Positions 7,880 to 18,633 are shown, counted from the stretch's first letter. The stretch: DNA of 64,000 nt from Ruminococcaceae bacterium UBA2719 (GCA_002353935.1 DEKP01000022.1:12991-76990), one strand, 5' to 3'. Translations and numbers: made by a program. The notes: generated by a model from the sequence alone, not told the origin.

Positions 7880-8992
7880 TTATGATAAAGAAGCAAGGTA
7901 ATCCATAAAGTTTTCTTTATTTTCTTTAGCCGTTGTAGTTGGACGACCTAAATCATCTCTAGCTCCGATAGAACACTTTACTTCTATTAAGGTAAGTTCG
8001 TTTGCTTTTTTTGCATTATTTAATTCTTTGTCAAGAGCAGTAAAGTCATTTACGCTCACTACGTTTTTATATCCACAGCCCTTTGCTATCTCTGCAAAAT
8101 CAAGCTTAGAAGCAACTGTCGGCATACCGCCTACGGTTTCATGAGCAGAATTGTTGATAACAATATGCACAAGATTATGAGGGGCGTTTGCTCCGATTAC
8201 TGCCATGGCGCCCATGTGCATAAGCACCGCACCGTCTCCGTCTATGCACCAGATTTTCTGATTTTTCTTTTGCAGTGCAATCGACAGGGCAATAGATGAA
8301 CTGTGTCCCATAGAACCAACGGTTAGGAAATCATATTTATGGCTTTGCTTATTAGTTTCTCTAATTTCAAAAAGCTCGCGTGAGGCTTTGCCTGTTGTAG
8401 AGATAATGATATCATCTTTTGATACGTCAACTATGTGTTTTATTATGTCTTCACGTACCATAGAGTTATCATTTTTGTACTCAACTTTTTCGTCAAATTC
8501 AAGCGCTCCCTTTTTTACAACGAACGCTACCTGTTTTCCCGAATCAAGCAGAGGCTGCCAAAGCTTTAATTGATTTTTGACCTCATCCTCGGTGGTTTCC
8601 TTTGTTATTATATATGTCTGAATGTCCATATCTTCCAATAACTTTACGGTAACTTCACCCTGGTAGATGTGCTGAGGTTCATCATGAACACCGGGCTCTC
8701 CACGCCAGCCTACAAAGAAAATACAAGGTATGCCATATACTTTATCATTTAGTAGAGAAGCGACGGGATTGATAATATTACCGATACCGCTGTTTTGCAT
8801 ATATACGATAGGAACTTTTTTAGTAGCTAGGTAGTATCCTGCGGCAAGAGCTGTGCAGTTGCCTTCGTTCGCTGCTATAATATGCCTGTCGCTGATTGAA
8901 TGATTATGGATAAGATAGTTACAAAGCGGCTTCAACTGAGAGTCGGGCACTCCGGTAAAAAAGTCATAATCTTTTAAAAAATCAAGTTTCAT
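7880..8992 (-). CDS. aepY: Phosphonopyruvate decarboxylase
   Basis: A 370-residue thiamine-diphosphate enzyme that decarboxylates phosphonopyruvate to phosphonoacetaldehyde, the step that makes C-P bond formation irreversible. FTGVPDSQL and the glutamate-containing AANEGNCTALAAGYY at the N-terminus, and the ThDP/Mg motif GDGAVLMHMGAM ending in NNSAHETVGG, match the family. AAGGAG precedes the ATG. It is the last of three genes (transaminase, PEP mutase, decarboxylase) that complete 2-aminoethylphosphonate synthesis, separated from the mutase gene by only 10 bp. Confidence 0.93.
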   Translation of the reverse strand: MKLDFLKDYDFFTGVPDSQLKPLCNYLIHNHSISDRHIIAANEGNCTALAAGYYLATKKVPIVYMQNSGIGNIINPVASLLNDKVYGIPCIFFVGWRGEPGVHDEPQHIYQGEVTVKLLEDMDIQTYIITKETTEDEVKNQLKLWQPLLDSGKQVAFVVKKGALEFDEKVEYKNDNSMVREDIIKHIVDVSKDDIIISTTGKASRELFEIRETNKQSHKYDFLTVGSMGHSSSIALSIALQKKNQKIWCIDGDGAVLMHMGAMAVIGANAPHNLVHIVINNSAHETVGGMPTVASKLDFAEIAKGCGYKNVVSVNDFTALDKELNNAKKANELTLIEVKCSIGARDDLGRPTTTAKENKENFMDYLASLS

Positions 8993-9002
8993 AATTTTCT
9001 CC

Positions 9003-10298
9003 TTACAGCTCGTCGATAAGTGTTATGATTTCTTTGAACGGCATTAGTTTTGAGTCAACCTCTTTAGCTCTATGGCATCTTAAAATTTCGTTAGCTGTCT
9101 GCTGCATAGCCGGAAAAGCGCTTCTGGTTAGTTGATTTGCATATATCACAATGTTTACGCCATGAGAAGAAAGCTCTTCTTCTGTAACACTGTTAAACGA
9201 GGTGGGAACAACTACGATAGGAGTCTTGTTGTCTTTTTCGCGGAACTTATCGCAGAATTCAAAGATTTCATCAGGCTCTTTCTTTCTCGAGTGAATCATA
9301 ATTCCGTCTGCACCGGCCTCGACATAAGAGAACGCACGCTTTAAGGCGTCGTCCATACCCTGTTCTAAGATCAAACTCTCGATTCTTGCGATAATCATAA
9401 AGTCGTCGGTAAGCTGAACTCGCTTGCCCTCACGGATTTTTTCACAAAAATGCTCTATGGTATCCTGAGTTTGTACAACCTCGTTACCAAAAAGAGAGTT
9501 TTTCTTCAAACCGGTTTTATCTTCAATAATTATCGCTGAAACACCAATGCGCTCAAGGGTGCGAACGGTATATACAAAGTGCTCTGTAAGTCCGCCGGTA
9601 TCACCGTCTAAGATGATCGGTTTTGTTGTAACTTCCATAATATCGTTGAGTGTTTGAATACGTGAGGAGAAATCAACAAGCTCAATATCCGGTTTGCCTT
9701 TTGCCGTGGAGTCACAAAGAGATGAAACCCACATAGCGTCAAACTGATCGAGCTTCCCATCTGTTTCTACTACGGTTTTTTCAGCTATTATACCTGTCAG
9801 GCCGTTATGAGCCTCAATTGTTTTTACAATAGGACACATAGCTACTAATTGGCGCAGTCTTTTTCTGCGGTATTCAGGCATAGAGAGCTTTTCTTTTAAT
9901 TTTAAGTCGATCTTTTTTACGCTTTCGGTTGTGGTATATTTTGCTTCTATCAGTTTTCCGCCGTATTTTGCTAAAGATCGCACTGCGCTTTTTCTGAGTA
10001 TTGCTTCGGGACCGGTTTTCCAGTTGTCTCCATGGATAACATAATCGGGTTTTATTTGATCAATAATATCATCATATAGCATATCGTCCTGAACCACAAC
10101 CTCGTCAACTCCGTCAAGGCTTTTGTACATACGAACGCGTTCTTCAAATGGAATAGTGGGAAATCTGTTGTATCTGATAAGAGCTTTATCGCTGAGTGCG
10201 CCTACAATAACCTTGCCCAGTTTATGAGCTTCTTCAATTATATGAAGATGTCCCTCGTGAATGATATCGGTACAAAAGCAGGTATAAACAGTTTTCAT
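9003..10298 (-). CDS. aepX: Bifunctional cytidylyltransferase-PEP mutase
   Basis: Has 431 residues in two domains. Residues 1-135 are a cytidylyltransferase-like nucleotidyltransferase with the HXGH motif HEGH and a TTTES loop; residues about 140-431 are phosphoenolpyruvate mutase of the isocitrate-lyase superfamily with GDTGG and the PEP-mutase signature EDKTGLKKNS. The mutase converts PEP to phosphonopyruvate; the fused domain suggests activation of a phosphonate (for example CMP-aminoethylphosphonate) for transfer to a glycan or lipid, which is inference. The Shine-Dalgarno AAGGAG is formed by the last codons of the transaminase gene upstream, so the genes are tightly coupled. Confidence 0.92.
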   Translation of the reverse strand: MKTVYTCFCTDIIHEGHLHIIEEAHKLGKVIVGALSDKALIRYNRFPTIPFEERVRMYKSLDGVDEVVVQDDMLYDDIIDQIKPDYVIHGDNWKTGPEAILRKSAVRSLAKYGGKLIEAKYTTTESVKKIDLKLKEKLSMPEYRRKRLRQLVAMCPIVKTIEAHNGLTGIIAEKTVVETDGKLDQFDAMWVSSLCDSTAKGKPDIELVDFSSRIQTLNDIMEVTTKPIILDGDTGGLTEHFVYTVRTLERIGVSAIIIEDKTGLKKNSLFGNEVVQTQDTIEHFCEKIREGKRVQLTDDFMIIARIESLILEQGMDDALKRAFSYVEAGADGIMIHSRKKEPDEIFEFCDKFREKDNKTPIVVVPTSFNSVTEEELSSHGVNIVIYANQLTRSAFPAMQQTANEILRCHRAKEVDSKLMPFKEIITLIDEL

Positions 10299-10300
10299 AT

Positions 10301-11434
10301 TTAATTCTCCTTATAATAAACCGGAACTTTAATATCATATTCTTTCAGCGCATCTTTAAACACATCAAAGAAGTCAAATATATCTTCTTCGTCAATTGCT
10401 CCCAGCGCGCAAAGACGGAAGGTGTTAGTGGTGGATATTTTTCCGGGATAAATAGTAAATCCGCGTTCATAACAGTAGTCATGCACCTTATCAAAATCCC
10501 AGTTTTTATCGTCGGGATAAATAGCAGATACAACCAAGCCTGCTTGCCACTCTTTTTTGATTACATCTTTAAAACCAAGCTCTTTTAGTCCGTTATAAAT
10601 AGCGTTATAAACTCTTGTGTGTCGAGCCCACTTGTTTTCTTCACCCTCAACAAAATATTCGTCAAGAGCCTGTCTTGTGGCGTAGACAGTTTGTACCGGC
10701 GGAGTAAAGTGCATTTCACCGGTTCTTTCAAAGAAATCATACTGCATAAACAGATTACAGTAATACGATCTTTTGGGATAATCTTTTGATTTTATGATCT
10801 CATTGGTGTTGCCTATAATGAAAGAAAGTCCGGTCATAGCCATAAGACCCTTTTGCGCTGATGCCATGCAAAAATCGATATTATCTTTTTCTATATCAAT
10901 CGGGATCATGGCAAGAGTTGATGTTGTGTCAACTGTAAATATAGCGTTATACTTATGTGCAAGCTCGCCTATTTTTCTGATAGGATTAAGAATTCCTGTT
11001 CCGGTTTCGTTATGAGTAGTATGTACAAGAGCTATGTCAGGATTTTCTTTTAAGGTTTTCTCTACTAACTTGAGATCAGGCAATTCGTCAACCGCAAATT
11101 TCAGATCAATATGCTCAAGACCGTAGTATTGGCATATTTCAACCGCGCGTGTGCTGTAAGCTCCGTTATTTATTACCAAAATCTTCTTATCCTTTGGCAA
11201 CAAAGAGTTTAAGCATACGTCGATATTGATTGTTCCTGAACCGCAAAACAGCACCGAAGTATACTTTGCGGGATCGGCATGGACAACTTTGAGCAGATCG
11301 CGTCTGATAGAAGCCATCAATTCATCAAACTCTTTTTCTCTAGGACAAATGTCCGGAACTATTTGAGCCATTTTTACCGTATCGGTTGTAGTAGAAGGCC
11401 CGGGATTTAAAAGTATGTTTCTTTTAACTTGCAT
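10301..11434 (-). CDS. phnW: 2-aminoethylphosphonate-pyruvate transaminase
   Basis: A 377-residue class V PLP aminotransferase. The N-terminus NILLNPGPSTTTDTVK and the PLP-lysine site SAQKGL are typical of PhnW. In this context, beside PEP mutase and phosphonopyruvate decarboxylase, it should run in the biosynthetic direction, aminating phosphonoacetaldehyde to 2-aminoethylphosphonate. GGAG lies 7 nt before the ATG. It is the first gene of the operon; a strong minus-strand promoter lies about 290 bp upstream, leaving a long AT-rich leader. Confidence 0.92.
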   Translation of the reverse strand: MQVKRNILLNPGPSTTTDTVKMAQIVPDICPREKEFDELMASIRRDLLKVVHADPAKYTSVLFCGSGTINIDVCLNSLLPKDKKILVINNGAYSTRAVEICQYYGLEHIDLKFAVDELPDLKLVEKTLKENPDIALVHTTHNETGTGILNPIRKIGELAHKYNAIFTVDTTSTLAMIPIDIEKDNIDFCMASAQKGLMAMTGLSFIIGNTNEIIKSKDYPKRSYYCNLFMQYDFFERTGEMHFTPPVQTVYATRQALDEYFVEGEENKWARHTRVYNAIYNGLKELGFKDVIKKEWQAGLVVSAIYPDDKNWDFDKVHDYCYERGFTIYPGKISTTNTFRLCALGAIDEEDIFDFFDVFKDALKEYDIKVPVYYKEN

Positions 11435-11729
11435 AGTGTCACTCCGTTCAGTTTATAGATTAAAATATTAAAATTTTGAACAAAATATAAAAAGGTGTTT
11501 GTGAACAAAAAATCGAATTTTACATTTAAAATATATTGATCATTGCTAGAGCTTAAATAAAAATTCAGTTCAACATAAGAAATAATAATTCGCTAAATTG
11601 TTAGGTTTTAAGAGGGTTATGAAGCAAGACTAATATAAAATAAAAATATAATATATTATTGTTTTGCTTAAATGCTATTGTGAATATGCTTAATATAAAA
11701 AGAATCACAAGCACAATAAAAACACAACG

Positions 11730-11758
11730 ATAGTATCACAAATTATCGTAGCTGTCAA
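11730..11758 (-). promoter_or_regulatory. Promoter of the phosphonate operon
   Basis: Minus strand TTGACA (11758-11753), 17 bp, TACTAT (11735-11730). The predicted start near 11723 leaves about 288 nt before phnW. The leader 11435-11722 is very AT-rich; I see no known riboswitch, T-box or convincing ORF in it. Confidence 0.65.
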
Positions 11759-11778
11759 TTGTTTTTGAACATATATGT

Positions 11779-11812
11779 AAAAATATGCCCTGCATTATAT
11801 AGCAGAGCATGT
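11779..11812 (-). terminator. Terminator of spoVT
   Basis: On the minus strand ATGCTCTGC pairs with GCAGGGCAT (one G-U) around an 8-nt loop, then ATTTTTACA. Confidence 0.8.
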
Positions 11813-11815
11813 TTT

Positions 11816-12358
11816 TTATTCTTCCATTTGTTTTCCCAAAAAAGCAGCTGCTGATTGAGCCAGTTTTATTTCTGTTTCTGTTGGGATTTTAATGTTGTCG
11901 CCTTTGAGCATTATTACTGCTCCGGTTACGTCTCCCGAAGCTATGATTGGGTAAATAACCGCTGCAGTACGATTTATACCTTCCACAGGCTCAACTTCGT
12001 CTACAGAATTGGTATGAGCGCTGTAGCTTCTTCTGTTTTCCATATAATTTTCCAGAGCGCTTGATACCCTGCGCTCTAAAAATTCCCTTTTTGACACTCC
12101 GGCAGCTGCAATGATATGATCTCTGTCGCAAACAAGCGTTGGCATTGAGCTGATTCTTGACAGCACGTCGGCATATTGTGCCGCAAAGGTTGACATTTCT
12201 CCTACAGGTGAATACTTTTTAAATATAACCTCGCCGTCTGTTGCTGTGAAAATCTCCAGCGGGTCGCCCTCTCGTATTCTCAGAGTGCGTCTTATTTCTT
12301 TTGGGATTACAACACGTCCCAAGTCGTCTATTCTTCTTACAATTCCCGTCGCTTTCAT
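11816..12358 (-). CDS. spoVT: SpoVT, AbrB-type sporulation regulator
   Basis: A 180-residue protein. Residues 1-50 are an AbrB swapped-hairpin DNA-binding domain (GIVRRIDDLGRVVIPKEIR) and the rest is a GAF-like domain (TLVCDRDHIIAAAG onward). SpoVT adjusts forespore gene expression in endospore formers, so its presence points to a sporulating Firmicute. ATG 12358 is preferred over an in-frame TTG one codon upstream, with AAAGGG at suitable distance. It stands alone between a promoter-proximal gap and its own terminator. Confidence 0.93.
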   Translation of the reverse strand: MKATGIVRRIDDLGRVVIPKEIRRTLRIREGDPLEIFTATDGEVIFKKYSPVGEMSTFAAQYADVLSRISSMPTLVCDRDHIIAAAGVSKREFLERRVSSALENYMENRRSYSAHTNSVDEVEPVEGINRTAAVIYPIIASGDVTGAVIMLKGDNIKIPTETEIKLAQSAAAFLGKQMEE

Positions 12359-12533
12359 CAATAAAACCCTTTCCTATAAATATTGATGCCTGATGGCAAA
12401 ATTTTATAAAATATAAAATGATTGATAATTGCAAATTTATTTCTGCAAGAGTTATTGTTTGACTAATATAGAGAATTATGTAATGATTTTTAAAGACTTG
12501 ATATTATTTTATTGATTCGATAAAAGCATATTG

Positions 12534-12562
12534 TTGACATAAGTTTTTTATCATTTTATACT
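12534..12562 (+). promoter_or_regulatory. Promoter of the GtrA-like gene
   Basis: TTGACA (12534-12539), 17 bp, TATACT (12557-12562); start near 12569 and a leader of about 70 nt. Confidence 0.75.
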
Positions 12563-12641
12563 TAATAAGTACAATAAAAAGATTGTGTCGATATATAATA
12601 AAAAATTCATTAAATTGAACTTTAATTTGAGGAGCTAAAAA

Positions 12642-13085
12642 ATGAAAGAGTTTTTAAGATTTGTTAAATTTGCTTTGTTTTCAATAAGTGCCGGACTGAT
12701 TCAAATAGGAAGCTTTACGTTGCTAACAAAGCTTACGCCTTGGAGCTATTGGCCGTGTTATCTTATATCGCTTGTATTAAGTGTTTTGTGGAACTTTACT
12801 TTTAATAGAAAGTTTACTTTCCGTTCGGCTGCCAACGTGCCTGTCGCTATGATCAAGGTTATGTTGTATTATGCGGTTTTTACTCCTGTTACAACTATAT
12901 TAGGCAATTATCTTGTCGAAACTTTGATGTGGAATGAATTTTTGGTAACGGCGATGAGTATGATTCTTAATTTTGTTACGGAATTTTTGTATCAAAGGTA
13001 TTTTGTTTTTGGAAAAAATATTGACAACGCAAAAAACGCTAAAAAAAATAAGGACAATCTTAATAATTTTGAAATTGAACAATAA
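12642..13085 (+). CDS. GtrA-like membrane protein
   Basis: A 147-residue protein with four predicted transmembrane helices, of the GtrA/DPMS1-like family. FVKFALFSISAGLIQ at the N-terminus and WNFTFNRKFTFR between helices 2 and 3 are typical, as is the repeat YQRYFVFG near the C-terminus. Family members help flip polyprenyl-linked sugars or act with glycosyltransferases in cell-surface glycosylation. GAGGAG lies before the ATG. No glycosyltransferase is adjacent, so its partner is not visible here. The charged Asn/Lys-rich tail is presumably cytoplasmic. Confidence 0.85.
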   Translation: MKEFLRFVKFALFSISAGLIQIGSFTLLTKLTPWSYWPCYLISLVLSVLWNFTFNRKFTFRSAANVPVAMIKVMLYYAVFTPVTTILGNYLVETLMWNEFLVTAMSMILNFVTEFLYQRYFVFGKNIDNAKNAKKNKDNLNNFEIEQ

Positions 13086-13199
13086 TATAAAACGGCGAGA
13101 CTTGGTGTGTATAATAATCTCTGAAATATTTTGGTTTACTGACAACGTAATGTTTGCAGTTTTCAGTAATTATATAAACAAATCAAAAATTAATAGAAT

Positions 13200-13232
13200 A
13201 AGGCATCCTGTGTGCTCTACATAGGATGCCTT
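13200..13232. terminator. Hairpin terminator between convergent gtrA-like and gdhA genes
   Basis: AAGGCATCC(T) pairs with (A)GGATGCCTT around a 13-nt loop. Flanks are only moderately T-rich on either strand; it probably serves both convergent genes. Confidence 0.65.
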
Positions 13233-13272
13233 AAAATTTGTATTTGTTTATCTGCCGAAAATTATTAGTTTA

Positions 13273-14631
<1,359 letters not shown>

Positions 14632-14685
14632 CTAAATTTTTAATTTTAGAATTTTTTAAAAAATAAAAAATCCTGCAACATAGAC

Positions 14686-14714
14686 ATTATACAATGTACA
14701 AATGAATTTTGCAA
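14686..14714 (-). promoter_or_regulatory. Promoter of gdhA
   Basis: Minus strand TTGCAA (14714-14709), 17 bp, TATAAT (14691-14686). Confidence 0.65.
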
Positions 14715-14809
14715 GATTTTTTTTAATATTTTCAAAAAAGCATAAAAATGCAATAAGTTTCAGCAAAAAAAGCGCAAATTTGCAACATTTATATTTCAAA
14801 AATGCAATA

Positions 14810-16198
14810 TTAGCTTTTGCTGCTAAGATATTCATCAATGGATTTTGCGGCTTTTCTGCCTGCACCCATAGCGAGGATAACGGTAGAAGCTCCGCTTACA
14901 GCGTCGCCGCCTGCGTATACAGCTTCTCTAGAAGTTTGCCCGGTTTCTTCTTGCGTTACTATACATTTGCGACGATTTGTTTCAAGACCTTTAGTGGTCT
15001 CTGAGATCAGCGGATTTGGAGATGTGCCGAGAGCCATGATTACGGTATCGACATCTATATCAAATTCAGAGCCGTCTATGGGAACAGGAGAACGTCTGCC
15101 GCTTTGGTCGGGTTCGCCCAGCTCCATTTTGATACATTTTATACCTGATACCCAGTCGTTTTCGTCGGTTAAAATTTCAACAGGATTTGTCAGAAGGTCA
15201 AAGATTATCCCTTCCTCTTTAGCGTGATGCACTTCTTCGGCACGGGCAGGAAGCTCTTTTTCTGATCTTCTGTAAATTATATGAACTTCTGCGCCGAGTC
15301 TGAGTGCGGTTCTTGCTGCATCCATAGCAACATTTCCGCCACCGACTACCGCCACGCGCTTACCTATCATAATAGGAGTGGTGCTTTCTCCGCTGTATGC
15401 CTTCATAAGATTACTGCGTGTTAAATATTCGTTAGCTGAGAAAACGCCGTTTGCGTTCTCTCCTTTGATACCCATAAATCTTGGTAGTCCTGCTCCGGAG
15501 CCAATGAATACGGCGTCAAAGCCTTCTTTTTCAAAAAGATCATCAACGGTCAGAGATTTTCCGATTACAACGTTGGTTTCAAATTTAACACCCAATGATT
15601 TTATATTATCAATTTCCTTTTGAACAACAGTATCTTTCGGAAGTCTGAACTGGGGGATACCGTATATCAAAACTCCGCCGGCTTTGTGTAAGGCTTCAAA
15701 AATTGTAACTTCGTATCCAAGTTTTGCGAGGTCTCCGGCACACGCAAGACCAGAGGGGCCGGAACCGATAACGGCAACCTTTTTGCCGTTTTGCTCTTTT
15801 TGAACAGAGGGCTTGAGACCTTTTTCCATAGCGTAGTCAGCTACAAAGCGCTCCAGCTTGCCGATAGCAATAGCGTCCCCTTTGATGCCTCTGATACATT
15901 TGCCCTCGCACTGAGTTTCCTGAGGACATACGCGCCCGCATACAGCAGGTAGGGTAGAGGAATCTGTGATAGTCTCATACGCCTTAACAAAATCTCCGTT
16001 TTTAATATGTTCAATAAAATGAGGAATATCAATGTTTACGGGGCAGCCCTCAACGCATTTTGGCTTTTTGCAGTTTAAGCAGCGTGTCGCTTCATCTATA
16101 GCTTCTTTATCGTTGTAACCGTAGCAAACTTCTTCAAAGTTAGTTGCTCTGACTTTTGGGGCTTGTTCACGTACAGGTATTCTTTTCATCATATCCAT
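14810..16198 (-). CDS. nfnB: NfnB / GltA-like NADPH oxidoreductase subunit
   Basis: A 462-residue flavoprotein of the glutamate-synthase small-subunit family. N-terminal cysteines (CLNCKKPKCVEGCPVNID and CGRVCPQETQCEGKC) bind two [4Fe-4S] clusters; VIGSGPSGLACAGDLAKLG near residue 145 binds FAD and VVGGGNVAMDAARTALRLG near residue 290 binds NAD(P)H. Paired with the adjacent NfnA it forms the electron-bifurcating NADH-dependent ferredoxin:NADP oxidoreductase. The alternative label, stand-alone NADPH glutamate synthase, is less likely because of the partner gene. The ATG overlaps the nfnA stop (TAATG). Confidence 0.88.
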   Translation of the reverse strand: MDMMKRIPVREQAPKVRATNFEEVCYGYNDKEAIDEATRCLNCKKPKCVEGCPVNIDIPHFIEHIKNGDFVKAYETITDSSTLPAVCGRVCPQETQCEGKCIRGIKGDAIAIGKLERFVADYAMEKGLKPSVQKEQNGKKVAVIGSGPSGLACAGDLAKLGYEVTIFEALHKAGGVLIYGIPQFRLPKDTVVQKEIDNIKSLGVKFETNVVIGKSLTVDDLFEKEGFDAVFIGSGAGLPRFMGIKGENANGVFSANEYLTRSNLMKAYSGESTTPIMIGKRVAVVGGGNVAMDAARTALRLGAEVHIIYRRSEKELPARAEEVHHAKEEGIIFDLLTNPVEILTDENDWVSGIKCIKMELGEPDQSGRRSPVPIDGSEFDIDVDTVIMALGTSPNPLISETTKGLETNRRKCIVTQEETGQTSREAVYAGGDAVSGASTVILAMGAGRKAAKSIDEYLSSKS

Positions 16199-17085
16199 TA
16201 TTCGTCACCTCCGCAATGGTTGCAGCCGCCGTGGTGAGTTGCGCCCTCTTTGGCTTTGAGATATGCTCTGCCCTCGACGGTTTTATATATTGTTGCACGT
16301 TTCATAGCTTCATCAAAATCTACCTTGTGACCGTCAAACTCAGGTCCGTCAACACAAGCAAATTTTACTTCGTTATCAACCGTTACTCTACATGCTCCGC
16401 ACATACCTGTGCCGTCTACCATAATCGGATTGAGAGATACAATTGTCGGAATATTGAGTTTTTTTGTAGTAAGGCAGGTGAATTTCATCATAATCATAGG
16501 ACCGATAGCGACGCAGTGATTATATTCATGACCTTCGGCTACAAGATCTTCAAGACACTTAGTTACCATACCGGATCTTCCGTATGAGCCGTCGTCTGTT
16601 GTTACAAATACATTATTAGCAACCTTTTTCATTTCATCTTCTAAAATAACAAGATCTTTGGTTTTTGCTCCGATGATAACATCGCAGCCGATACCTTGTT
16701 CATGCAGCCACTTTACCTGAGGATAAACCGGCGCTGTACCAAGACCTCCGGCAACAAAAACAATCTTTTTTTGTTTTAATTCTTCTTTTGACATTTCGCA
16801 CAGGTCAGACGGTCTTCCTAAAGGACCTACAACATCTTCGAAGAATTCTCCCTCTTTGAGTTTAGAGATTTCTAAAGAGGACGCGCCTACAACCTGAACA
16901 ACAAGCGTTATGGTTCCCTTTTCTCTGTCATAGTCACAGATAGTCAGCGGAATACGCTCTCCGTCTTTATCAGATCTTACAATTACAAATTGACCCGGCA
17001 AACAAAATTCTGACACACGTTTTGCTTCAACATCAAACAAAAATATGTTTTTAGCAATTTCGTTTGCTTTAGTAATACGATACAT
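16198..17085 (-). CDS. nfnA: NfnA / SudB-like ferredoxin-NADP oxidoreductase subunit
   Basis: A 295-residue protein of the dihydroorotate-dehydrogenase electron-transfer (PyrK-like) family. It has an FAD domain (PGQFVIVR, IPLTICDYD), an NAD domain (VAGGLGTAPVYPQ) and a cysteine cluster near the C-terminus (GTGMCGACRVTV, then KFACVDGPEFDGH) for a [2Fe-2S] centre. The tail HHGGCNHCGG adds extra Cys/His, a possible metal site. I use ATG 17085 (MYRITK), where family members start, behind AAGGA; the frame extends 28 codons upstream without support. It is coupled to nfnB by a one-base overlap. Confidence 0.88.
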   Translation of the reverse strand: MYRITKANEIAKNIFLFDVEAKRVSEFCLPGQFVIVRSDKDGERIPLTICDYDREKGTITLVVQVVGASSLEISKLKEGEFFEDVVGPLGRPSDLCEMSKEELKQKKIVFVAGGLGTAPVYPQVKWLHEQGIGCDVIIGAKTKDLVILEDEMKKVANNVFVTTDDGSYGRSGMVTKCLEDLVAEGHEYNHCVAIGPMIMMKFTCLTTKKLNIPTIVSLNPIMVDGTGMCGACRVTVDNEVKFACVDGPEFDGHKVDFDEAMKRATIYKTVEGRAYLKAKEGATHHGGCNHCGGDE

Positions 17086-17229
17086 ACTCTCAATTCCTTT
17101 CAATAACTTGAACAACTCATATAAACAAGTATACAAATATAATAATAATGATTTTTTTGACTTTTTCAAGTGATGGAAAAATTTTGTACAGTTTTTTTAA
17201 ATAGACATACTTATCACAGTTTAAAACTA

Positions 17230-17259
17230 TTGCAAATGACGTATTTAATATGGTAAAAT
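17230..17259 (+). promoter_or_regulatory. Possible promoter of ssnA-ygfK-hyuA
   Basis: TTGCAA (17230-17235), 18 bp, TAAAAT (17254-17259), about 40 bp before the ssnA ATG. No clear operator is seen in 17170-17298. Confidence 0.45.
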
Positions 17260-17298
17260 ACACTGTATAGAATACTTTAAGCATATGAAGGTGAATAG

Positions 17299-18633
17299 AT
17301 GTATCTGATAGCTAACGGCAAGGTGATTACAAGAGATGAAAATATGCCGTATATCGAAGACGGTGCAGTTGCAATAAAAGACGATAAAATTATTGATATA
17401 GGAACGACACCTGATTTAAAAGAAAAATACCCAAACGCAGATTTTATAGACGCTGAAAAAAATGTTATAATGCCGTCTTTTATCAATGCGCATACTCATA
17501 TATATTCAGGTCTTGCAAGAGGACTTTCTATAAAGGGCTACAACCCTCATGATTTTTATGAAATACTTGACGGAATGTGGTGGAAGCTGGATAGGAATTT
17601 AACTCTTGATGGCACACGATACAGTGCCTATGTTACTTATCTTGAATGTATCAGAAACGGAGTAACTACGATTTTTGACCATCATGCAAGTTTTTGTGAG
17701 ATACCCGGTTCGTTATTTGAAATAGCCTCTGTTGCAAAGGAGATGGGAGTAAGATCTTGTCTTTGCTATGAAGTTTCTGACCGCGACGGAGAAGAAAAAT
17801 GTGATCAGGCAATCACAGAAAACTCTGATTTTATTAAATACTGCAAAGAGCAAAATGACGATATGTTAAAAGCAATGTTTGGTATGCACGCGCTGTTTAC
17901 GATTTCAGATAAAACCTTTGAGAAATGCGTTAAAGCAAACGGCAACCGTACAGGATATCATATTCATATCTGCGAAGGATTAAACGACGTAGAGGACTCG
18001 AAAAACAATTATAATATGTCTGCTGTACAACGTCTTGAAAAATGGGAAATATTGGGCAGTAAAACGATCCTAGGCCACTGTATTCATATTACTGAAGAAG
18101 AGATGGATATGATACAAAACACAGACACCATTGTTGTTAACAATCCTCAGTCGAATATGTCAAACGCTGTTGGATGTTCGCCTGTGCTGAAAATGTATGA
18201 AAAAGGTATTTTACTTGGATTGGGCACCGATGCTTATACACACGATATGATAGAAAGCATGAAATCAGCACTTACGATTCAGCGGCACAACGCTAAAAAT
18301 CCTAATGTAGGATTTAACGAAGTTACCGATATGCTGTTTAAAAACAACGCAAAAATTTGCTCTCGCTATTTTGACGGTACGCTCGGCGTTCTCAAAAAGG
18401 GAGCTAAGGCTGATATAGTCGTTATGGATTATGCACCGTTTACGCCGTTTGACGAGAACAATATAGACGGGCATATGCTTTTCGGCTTTTGCGGAAGGCA
18501 GTGCCGTACAACTATTGCTAACGGCAGACTTTTATATAAAGACAGAAGATTTGTCGATATTGATGAAGAGAAAATTTCTTTTGAAGCAAAAAAAGCAGCT
18601 GATAAACTTTGGACAAGCATTAATAGAGATTGA
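17299..18633 (+). CDS. ssnA: SsnA-type aminohydrolase
   Basis: A 444-residue amidohydrolase-superfamily protein matching the putative aminohydrolase SsnA. Metal ligands are visible as HTHIYSG near residue 64, GYHIHICEG, GHCIHI and GLGTDAYTHDM. In several gut anaerobes ssnA lies with ygfK, hyuA, ygeY and ygeW in a cluster shown to support anaerobic urate/purine breakdown; the exact SsnA substrate is not fixed here. AAGGTG precedes the ATG. It heads a tight operon: ygfK follows after 40 bp and hyuA directly after that. Confidence 0.92.
   Translation: MYLIANGKVITRDENMPYIEDGAVAIKDDKIIDIGTTPDLKEKYPNADFIDAEKNVIMPSFINAHTHIYSGLARGLSIKGYNPHDFYEILDGMWWKLDRNLTLDGTRYSAYVTYLECIRNGVTTIFDHHASFCEIPGSLFEIASVAKEMGVRSCLCYEVSDRDGEEKCDQAITENSDFIKYCKEQNDDMLKAMFGMHALFTISDKTFEKCVKANGNRTGYHIHICEGLNDVEDSKNNYNMSAVQRLEKWEILGSKTILGHCIHITEEEMDMIQNTDTIVVNNPQSNMSNAVGCSPVLKMYEKGILLGLGTDAYTHDMIESMKSALTIQRHNAKNPNVGFNEVTDMLFKNNAKICSRYFDGTLGVLKKGAKADIVVMDYAPFTPFDENNIDGHMLFGFCGRQCRTTIANGRLLYKDRRFVDIDEEKISFEAKKAADKLWTSINRD

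Noticed and set aside
14810..16198. Small subunit of a conventional glutamate synthase
   Set aside because: No large-subunit gene is nearby, while an NfnA/SudB-like partner overlaps it, so NfnB is the better call.
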